Position numbers and translations under genes: made by a program. Below are positions 35,652 to 43,819 of a stretch of 43,819 nucleotides of DNA, piece after piece. This DNA is from Acidobacteriota bacterium (GTDB lineage: Bacteria; Acidobacteriota; UBA6911). Location: NCBI GenBank assembly GCA_031271905.1, contig JAISUT010000059.1:1-43819 (forward strand), written 5' to 3'. Numbering within the stretch: position 1 is the stretch's first letter; each line of letters starts with the position of its first letter. A model generated the notes under the pieces. That model was not told where the DNA came from. It did not search any database and worked only from the letters and a program-made list of their open reading frames with translations.

Positions 35652-36734
35652 ATGCGGCAAGGCATACGGCAAGACACGCTCCCGGGGCGGCGCCGGAAGC
35701 CGTCCCGTCACGCGGAAGGATCCCCCATCCGTGCGGGCGAAGACGCGCTCGTCGAGTTTTTGAAGGACCGCTTCCCGCCGAAGAAGCCAGCGTTGGAGAA
35801 AGGCATAGGCGACGACGCCGCCATTTGGCGTCCGCACGGGGGCGAGGGGCTCTGGGCGGTCACGACCGACATGCTGGTCGAGGGGATCGACTTCCGCCGC
35901 GAATGGACCGCCCCGGAAGACTTGGGCTACAAGTCGCTGGCGGTGAACCTGAGCGACTTGGCGGCGATGGGCGCGGCACCGCGCTTCTTCACGGTGGCGC
36001 TGGCGCTCCCCCCGGACTTGACGGGGCGGTGGGTGCGGCGGTTCTACGACGGCATCGCCGAATGCGGCGACGGGCACGGCGCGGCGCTTGTCGGCGGCGA
36101 CCTCTCCGGCGGCGGGACGGTCGTGGTCTCGATCACCGCCTTCGGCGAGTCGGGGGACGGGAAGGTGGTGTGCCGTTCGGGCGCGCGGGCGGGCGACCTG
36201 CTCTACGTGACCGGGACGCTGGGCCGGTCGGCGGCGGGGCTGGAGTTGTTGCGCCAGGGGGCGACGCATCCCCGCGCCGCCGCGCAACGGGAGGCGCTAC
36301 GGGCGCACCGCAAACCTGAGCCGCGCTGCGCCGCAGGCGCATGGCTGGCGCGAAGCGGTTGCGTCCGCGCCATGATGGATATCAGCGACGGCCTTTCCAC
36401 CGACCTGCCGCGCCTGTGCGCGGCATCCGGAGACGGCGCGGGCGCGGGCATGGACGCGGAGGTTTTCCCGGAAAGGCTGCCGGCGTTCGCCCCGTCGTCC
36501 CTGTGGGGGTGCGACCCGCTGGCGCTCGCCTGCGACGGCGGCGAGGACTACGAGCTGCTTTTCGCCGTGCCGCGCGCGCGCCGGAAGCGGTTGCTTGCGA
36601 CCTACCCGCCGGATCTCCCCGCGGTCACGCACATCGGAAACATGGTCGAAGGGCGGGGGAAGGTGTGGCTCGTCGCGTCGGACGGGAGGCGGCGCCCCCT
36701 GCCCCCGCGCGGCTTCGACCATTTCGCCAGGTGA
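35652..36734 (+). CDS. thiL: Thiamine-monophosphate kinase
   Basis: Makes thiamine diphosphate from thiamine monophosphate and ATP. 360 residues, PurM-like fold: EDALVEFLKDRF, KGIGDDAAIW, TTDMLVEGIDF, NLSDLAAMGAAP, GGDLSGGG and MMDISDGLSTDL. About 25 extra N-terminal residues, basic, precede the usual start; no better start codon is seen inside them. SD GGTGAGG just upstream. In a two-gene operon with nrdR. Confidence 0.92.
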   Translation: MRQGIRQDTLPGRRRKPSRHAEGSPIRAGEDALVEFLKDRFPPKKPALEKGIGDDAAIWRPHGGEGLWAVTTDMLVEGIDFRREWTAPEDLGYKSLAVNLSDLAAMGAAPRFFTVALALPPDLTGRWVRRFYDGIAECGDGHGAALVGGDLSGGGTVVVSITAFGESGDGKVVCRSGARAGDLLYVTGTLGRSAAGLELLRQGATHPRAAAQREALRAHRKPEPRCAAGAWLARSGCVRAMMDISDGLSTDLPRLCAASGDGAGAGMDAEVFPERLPAFAPSSLWGCDPLALACDGGEDYELLFAVPRARRKRLLATYPPDLPAVTHIGNMVEGRGKVWLVASDGRRRPLPPRGFDHFAR

Positions 36735-36790
36735 GGGGCGCGCAGTTCGCCGGACGCATCGACGCGCGCCTCCTCGGCGCGGGGATGCGG

Positions 36791-39735
<2,945 letters not shown>

Positions 39736-39739
<4 letters not shown>

Positions 39740-39855
39740 AGCGCACTTCCCGGTTCGACGAAGCGGTGTTGCGCCGCAAAGACGCCGCCGCGCACCGCAC
39801 GGCACCGGTTTTTGCGCGACCGCCGTCCGAACCGTGCCTTGGTCACGACATCCAT
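39736..39855 (-). CDS. 39-codon leader ORF overlapping the sensor kinase
   Basis: ATG at 39855 has a near-perfect ribosome binding site (GGGGAGGTGGCG then ATG). It encodes MDVVTKARFGRRSRKNRCRA and ends ...FVEPGSAL, Arg-rich and without recognisable domain. Its TGA (39738-39736) overlaps the GTG start of the kinase as GTGA, the arrangement used for translational coupling. The kinase start itself has only a weak SD. It could be a regulatory leader peptide or a small protein of its own; conservation is untested. Confidence 0.5.
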
Positions 39856-39895
39856 CGCCACCTCCCCATGTTCCCACGTCCGAACAAACGACTGT

Positions 39896-39925
39896 TTTAT
39901 AAATCATTTGAACCCCGTAAAACAA
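39896..39925 (-). promoter_or_regulatory. Putative promoter of the leader ORF and sensor kinase
   Basis: On the minus strand TTGTTT (39925-39920) and TATAAA (39901-39896), 18-bp spacing, about 40 bp before the leader ORF start. Confidence 0.5.
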
Positions 39926-40102
39926 GGGGAAATTGTATTTTCGGGATTTTTGGCGGTTTTGGATGTTTGCCCGGCGCGTGGGGCGTGTGCGCGGGAAGGC
40001 GCGTCCGACGCCCCTGAATGCCCCTGACTCGTGGCGGGGGTTGCCGGCGGTTTCGCAATCGCCTCCGCTGTGGTATTAATTTGGCGTGGTTCCGAGGCGC
40101 TT

Positions 40103-40837
40103 ATGCAAAGACAAAAAGAAAAAGAATACGCGGATGTTTCGTTCACGCCGGAGATGGCGGATGCGCTGGAAGGCAGGCTGGGATACCATTTCCGCGACCG
40201 GTTGCTTTTGCGGCAGGCGTTGACGCACCGCTCCTACGTCCACGAACACGAGGAGCAGGGGTTGCGCCACAACGAGGCGTTGGAGTTCTTGGGCGACGCG
40301 GTCTTGGGTTTTTTGATCAGCTCCCGCATCTTCCGGCGCTACCCGGAGTCGAACGAGGGGGATCTCAGCAAGATGAAGGCGTACCTGGTCAGCGCCACCA
40401 ACCTGATGAAGCTGGCGAAGGCGATACGCTTGGGCGAGTGCGTCCTCCTGAGCCGGTGCGAGGAGAAGACCGGCGGGCGGCACAAGCGGAACATCGTCGC
40501 GGACGCATGGGAGGCGATCCTAGGCGCCATCTTCCTGGACGGCGGGGTGCTCGCGGCATCCGAATTCCTGAACCACCAGATGAAGGACTGCATCGAGGAG
40601 ATCGACCTCGACAAGCTGACCGCCAGGGACTTCAAATCCGCACTCCAAGAGCGCTTGCACGACTTGGGGCGTTCCGAGCCCGTCTACCGGGTCGTGAACG
40701 AGCTGGGACCCGACCATGAGAAGACCTTCGTGATCCAGGCGGTGGTTGACGGCGAGGTCGTCGCCGAGGCCTCCGGCGGCACTAAGAAGGCGGCGCAAAA
40801 GGCCGCCGCGCAACTCGCTTTGGAACGTCTGAAATAA
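40103..40837 (+). CDS. rnc: Ribonuclease III
   Basis: Cleaves double-stranded RNA in rRNA and mRNA processing. 244 residues: nuclease domain with signature NEALEFLGDAVL (E61, D65) and the second metal-binding pair D134 and E137 (ADAWEAILGAIFLDGG), then a double-stranded-RNA-binding domain (about 173-243) ending GGTKKAAQKAAAQLALERLK. ATG at 40103 follows GAGG; a longer frame adds residues not found in the family. The TAA stop lies in the 4-bp duplication flanking the downstream MITE-like element. Confidence 0.95.
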   Translation: MQRQKEKEYADVSFTPEMADALEGRLGYHFRDRLLLRQALTHRSYVHEHEEQGLRHNEALEFLGDAVLGFLISSRIFRRYPESNEGDLSKMKAYLVSATNLMKLAKAIRLGECVLLSRCEEKTGGRHKRNIVADAWEAILGAIFLDGGVLAASEFLNHQMKDCIEEIDLDKLTARDFKSALQERLHDLGRSEPVYRVVNELGPDHEKTFVIQAVVDGEVVAEASGGTKKAAQKAAAQLALERLK

Positions 40838-40949
40838 GGGGGCTCCTGAAAAACCCGGACAACGGCGCCGGCGCCTTGGTCGAAAATGCTCATTCGCCCT
40901 GGCAAACCCTGTTTTTCGACTTGCGCCTGCGAGCTTTTTAGAGGTTCCC
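40838..40949 (+). mobile_element. MITE-like element, copy 5 (abuts rnc stop codon)
   Basis: 112 bp from GGGGGCTCCTGAAAAA (diverged left end) to TTTTTAGAGGTTCCC, flanked by ATAA on both sides (40834-40837 and 40950-40953). The inner GGTCGAAAA / TTTTTCGAC arms are kept, and a block of about 14 bp is missing near the right end compared with copy 1. It fills most of the space between the converging genes rnc and purM. Confidence 0.82.
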
Positions 40950-40997
40950 ATAAGGCTGGCGCAAAGGGGCGTCCGCGCCTTCGCCGCGCGCCCTGCG

Positions 40998-42104
40998 CTA
41001 CCCCTTGCTGAACTTGTCGTCGAAACCCACCAGACCGTCTTTCGGGAGGTAGACCTTCTTGTCGGGGTCTTTGACCGTGTGGCCGATGGTGAAGGACGGG
41101 ACGCCGTGCTTGGCTGCGATGGCATGTACGGCGCCGGCGTCGGCGGGATCGACGACGATGCAAAACCCTATGCCCATGTTGTAGGTGAAGTACATGTCCT
41201 CGATGCCGACCCCGCCCTCGTTTTGGATCAGGTCGAAAACCGGCAGGGGTTCCGGCAGATTGTCCAGCACGTAGCCCATCGGCGCGTCGGCGCGGTTGAG
41301 GTTGAGGAAGCCGGTGCTGGTGATGTGCGCCATCGCCTTGACGCGCAAGCCGGACTGCATCATCTCCACCGCCTCGCGCACATAGATGCGCGTCGGCTCC
41401 AGCAGCTCCTCGCCGATGGTGCGCCCCAGATCCGGGACGTAACGATCGGCCTTCCAGCCCAGTTTCTCGAACACCACCCGGCGCGCCAGGGTCAACCCGT
41501 TGCTGTGGATGCCGCTGGAGCGCAAGCCCACGACGGCGTCCCCTTCGGCGATGTCCCGCCCGATCATGATCTTGTCGAGCGGCACCTTGCCGACGCAGGT
41601 GGCGACGAGGTCGAAGCCGTAGCCGTCCTTCACGCCGTGGATCATCTCCTTGATCTGGGCGATCTCCCCGCCGGGGATGGTGACGCGCGCCAGCTCCGCG
41701 CCCTTGTACAGGCCGCGCGCCAGGCTTTCGAGCAGGTCGGGGTGCGGCACCTGCACGGCGATGTAGTCGAGCAGCGCCAAAGGCTCCGCCCCCACGCAGA
41801 GCAGGTCGTTGACGTTCATCGCCACGCAGTCGATGCCCACGGTGTCGTACTTCTCCAGCATCTCCGCCACGATGATCTTCGTCCCCACGCCGTCGGTCGA
41901 GACCGCGAGCCCCACGCCGCCCACGTCGATGACGTTGGCGAAGTATCCGAGCGGCAGCTTCACCTCGCCGGGGCGCAGGTCGAAGCTGCGCTCCACCCAA
42001 CTGCCCAGGCGTTGCATCCCTTGGTCTTTCTGCCCGGAGTCCACGCCGGCGGTCTTGTAGCTCATCGAAGTTCCTTGGGGGTCCTGGGGGTTGTCAACGG
42101 TCAT
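40998..42104 (-). CDS. purM: Phosphoribosylformylglycinamidine cyclo-ligase
   Basis: Closes the imidazole ring in de novo purine synthesis (FGAM to AIR, with ATP). 368 residues: SYKTAGVDSGQKDQGMQ, STDGVGTKIIVAEML, GIDCVAMNVNDLLCVGAEPL, GGEIAQI and SSGIHSNGLTLARRV. ATG at 42104 is preferred for the SD GAGGTGG; an ATG at 42065 (MSYKTAGV, SD AAGGAA) is also possible and would give 355 residues. Monocistronic as far as can be seen. Confidence 0.94.
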   Translation of the reverse strand: MTVDNPQDPQGTSMSYKTAGVDSGQKDQGMQRLGSWVERSFDLRPGEVKLPLGYFANVIDVGGVGLAVSTDGVGTKIIVAEMLEKYDTVGIDCVAMNVNDLLCVGAEPLALLDYIAVQVPHPDLLESLARGLYKGAELARVTIPGGEIAQIKEMIHGVKDGYGFDLVATCVGKVPLDKIMIGRDIAEGDAVVGLRSSGIHSNGLTLARRVVFEKLGWKADRYVPDLGRTIGEELLEPTRIYVREAVEMMQSGLRVKAMAHITSTGFLNLNRADAPMGYVLDNLPEPLPVFDLIQNEGGVGIEDMYFTYNMGIGFCIVVDPADAGAVHAIAAKHGVPSFTIGHTVKDPDKKVYLPKDGLVGFDDKFSKG

Positions 42105-42273
42105 GGGTATCCACCTCGCCTTGGGTCGTTCAGTGCCAATCCGATGCAAATGATGCCAATTAAGTGCGCAATGGTATCACGGAACGGGGGTGGTTTGTAG
42201 TTCTATGATGGGAACCTGATGGGCGTCCTCGGGGCTGGTCGGCAGACCCGCCGATGAAACCGTGCCGCCGCCC

Positions 42274-43500
42274 CTATATCAAATTGCATGGAATGAAGCA
42301 GTTTAGGGAGTCGATGGGGATCACTTCTTCGCACATGCAGATGATGCCCCCCGCCCCCGCCTCGAGGGTGGTTTTTTCCAGCACGGAAAACTTCTTCACA
42401 TCCCTGCGATCCGGATTCGCCGATTTCTTGATTTCAAGCGGGTGGACGAGGTTGTTTTCCTCGATGAGGATGTCGATCTCTTTTTGGTTCGAGTCCCGAT
42501 AGTAGGTCATGTTCCATTTCAACGGCGAATAGGAATAGTTTTTGAGCAATTCCGTGACGACATGGTTCTCGAAGAAAGAACCGCTTGCCGCGCCGTTCAT
42601 CAGGGTTTCGCGCGTCAGCCACATGGACAGGTGCGCCGCAAGGCCGCTGTCGCAAAAATAGAGCTTCGGGGTTTTCGCGAGCCGTTTGAGCGCATTGTTT
42701 GCGTAAGGGCGGAGCAGATATACGATGGACAGTCCCTCCAGCAGGCGCAACCATTCTTTGGCGGTCGGCTGTGAAATCTCCGCAGTTTCGGCAAGCGTGG
42801 CGTAATTCACCTGCGCCGAGGTCAGCGCGGCGCAAGCCGAGAGGAATTTCCCGAAGCGCAGCGTGTCCGTCACCCCCCCCGATTCCGCCACATCCCTCAT
42901 AAGGAAGGTGTCGATGTACGAATCGTAGTATTCTTGCCGTTGCTCCGCGTCGACGTGGAGCACCTGCGGCATGCCGCCGCGCCAGATGTGCTCGAACACC
43001 TCCACGAGGTCGTTCTTCGGGGCGATGGATTGCCGCCCCTGCAAACAGGGTAGCGAGAAGTCGAGTTCGTCGGGGAAGCGGATGCCCGACGCCTCGGTTT
43101 GCGACAACGGATGCAAGGTGAGGATGCCGACGCGCCCGGCGAGCGTTTCGCGAGCCTTCGTCATCATTTTGTACTGCTGTGAACCGGTCAGCCAAAACCG
43201 CCCCGGTTCTTCGCTCCCGTCGCACAGGATTTTGATTTGCCCGAACAAATCAGGCGCGTACTGGACTTCATCGATCAGAATCGGCGGCTTGTAAGCCTGG
43301 AAGAACATCACCGGGTCGGACTGCGCGAGTTCGCGCGCCATCCTGTTGTCAAGGCTGACGTAGGTGCGGTTTGTGCCTTCCGCCAAGTGCTTCAGCATGG
43401 TGGTCTTCCCAACTTGGCGCGCACCCGTCACAAGCACGGCTTTGAAGAATTCGCCCATGTGGGTGAATTTGCGTTCTAAACGGCGTGCAATGTAATTCAT
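42274..43500 (-). CDS. DUF4143-type AAA+ ATPase
   Basis: 408 residues. Walker A GARQVGKTT (26-34), Walker B ILIDEVQ (74-80), sensor-like WLTGSQQYKMM, a DUF4143 domain (about 190-360, with a winged-helix-like SACAALTSAQVNYATLAETA) and a C-terminal EIDILIE...PLEIKKS pattern like a PD-(D/E)XK nuclease fold. This family is widespread, often in variable copy number and in accessory loci, and its role is unclear. ATG at 43500 follows GGGAGAG. Lower GC than its neighbours in places, which would fit horizontal gain. Confidence 0.85.
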   Translation of the reverse strand: MNYIARRLERKFTHMGEFFKAVLVTGARQVGKTTMLKHLAEGTNRTYVSLDNRMARELAQSDPVMFFQAYKPPILIDEVQYAPDLFGQIKILCDGSEEPGRFWLTGSQQYKMMTKARETLAGRVGILTLHPLSQTEASGIRFPDELDFSLPCLQGRQSIAPKNDLVEVFEHIWRGGMPQVLHVDAEQRQEYYDSYIDTFLMRDVAESGGVTDTLRFGKFLSACAALTSAQVNYATLAETAEISQPTAKEWLRLLEGLSIVYLLRPYANNALKRLAKTPKLYFCDSGLAAHLSMWLTRETLMNGAASGSFFENHVVTELLKNYSYSPLKWNMTYYRDSNQKEIDILIEENNLVHPLEIKKSANPDRRDVKKFSVLEKTTLEAGAGGIICMCEEVIPIDSLNCFIPCNLI

Positions 43501-43635
43501 CGCAACTCTCCCGGTTCGGACAATCGAAAGCACGGTTTACATTATCCTAGATTCTGTGGGGCGTCAAGGAAGTCCAAATCATCGACGCGGGGATCCGCGA
43601 CGGTGCCGCTTGGGATCGACGAGGGTGTTTTCCGC

Positions 43636-43665
43636 TTGACATTTTTCGCGCAAGTCCCCTATGCT
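43636..43665 (+). promoter_or_regulatory. Strong sigma-70-like promoter
   Basis: TTGACA (43636-43641) and TATGCT (43660-43665) with 18-bp spacing, 67 bp before the ATG at 43733. The best match to the -35 consensus in the window. Confidence 0.7.
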
Positions 43666-43732
43666 CGACCTCAGCGTGCGGCACCCGCGGTTTTGGCGCT
43701 GACGCGGCAGATTCGGCAAACGGGAGGCGCGC

Positions 43733-43819
43733 ATGACCAACCCCACCGGAGGCAATCCTGCAAGCAGAATCAAGCGGGCCCTCGCCCGAATCCCCTCCCG
43801 GACCCCCTGCGGACGCGTC
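43733..43819 (+). CDS. Start of an unidentified gene (truncated by window end)
   Basis: ATG preceded by GGGAGG (7 nt). 29 codons are visible: MTNPTGGNPASRIKRALARI then PSRTPCGRV. The frame is open to the end. Too short to identify; the basic, helical-looking residues 12-20 could be an N-terminal amphipathic segment. Confidence 0.5.
   Translation, partial: MTNPTGGNPASRIKRALARIPSRTPCGRV

Noticed and set aside
39740-39925. Extending the sensor kinase to an upstream start (residues MFYGVQMIYK...)
   Set aside because: The stretch is not domain-like, has no SD, includes promoter sequence, and the GTGA overlap with the leader ORF gives a better start.
42434-43225. Second gene in another frame on the minus strand at the ATPase locus
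   Set aside because: Shadow of the DUF4143 ATPase; Arg/Ala-rich with no motif.

Overview
The window looks like chromosomal DNA of a GC-rich, Gram-negative, probably anaerobic bacterium, most likely an Acidobacteriota-type lineage. This is an inference. It rests on two giant Oar-like TonB-dependent receptors with an N-terminal carboxypeptidase-regulatory-like domain (a hallmark expansion of Acidobacteriota), a type III glutamine synthetase, a tRNA-Sec gene and an [FeFe]-hydrogenase-domain sensor kinase. Most genes are housekeeping genes in short operons, with no phage block, no CRISPR array and no complete insertion sequence.

Layout. 1-794: a truncated exported carbohydrate-binding-like protein (minus). 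1161-1250: tRNA-Ser. 1404-2483: archaeal/fungal-type aspartate-semialdehyde dehydrogenase (minus). 2837-4306: a GPH-family sugar symporter. 4335-4680: a decayed helicase fragment abutting tRNA-Sec. 4884-8110: a translationally coupled PAS/SpoIIE phosphatase and MscS-type channel pair. 8223-8996: hisF. 9150-9890: a Cys-rich protein with a histone-H1-like tail (minus). 10187-11377: an MFS transporter. 11440-23375: an accessory island holding two tandem paralogous TonB-dependent receptors, each with the same roughly 420-bp regulatory/leader region, a decapitated secreted-protein pseudogene between them, and an IclR regulator after them. 23705-25879: glnA type III behind a sigma-54-like promoter. 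26223-30195: gltX, ispDF and a PIN-TRAM gene in one minus-strand operon. 30679-32079 radA and 32283-34043 aspS diverge. 34077-34895: an exported DUF4097-like protein. 35175-36734: nrdR-thiL. 36791-39855: the hydrogenase-like hybrid histidine kinase preceded by an overlapping 39-codon leader ORF. 40103-40837 rnc; 40998-42104 purM (minus); 42274-43500 a DUF4143-type ATPase (minus); from 43733 the first codons of another gene behind a strong sigma-70-like promoter.

The main unexplained structure is a dispersed short element. Five copies (2559, 9063, 26118, 30441, 40838) share terminal inverted repeats GGGAACCTCTAAAAA, are about 120 bp when full length, sit only between genes, and in four cases are flanked by 4-bp direct duplications (TCAA, TTCA, CTAA, ATAA). 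It behaves like a very abundant MITE family. The second is the duplicated receptor leader: a shared promoter, GTATAC-centred operator-like palindromes and a series of hairpins, one with a compensatory base-pair change between the paralogues. The third is the single-polypeptide ferredoxin / hydrogenase H-domain / GAF / kinase / receiver sensor, in which the proton-relay cysteine appears to be lost but the cluster-ligand cysteines are kept.
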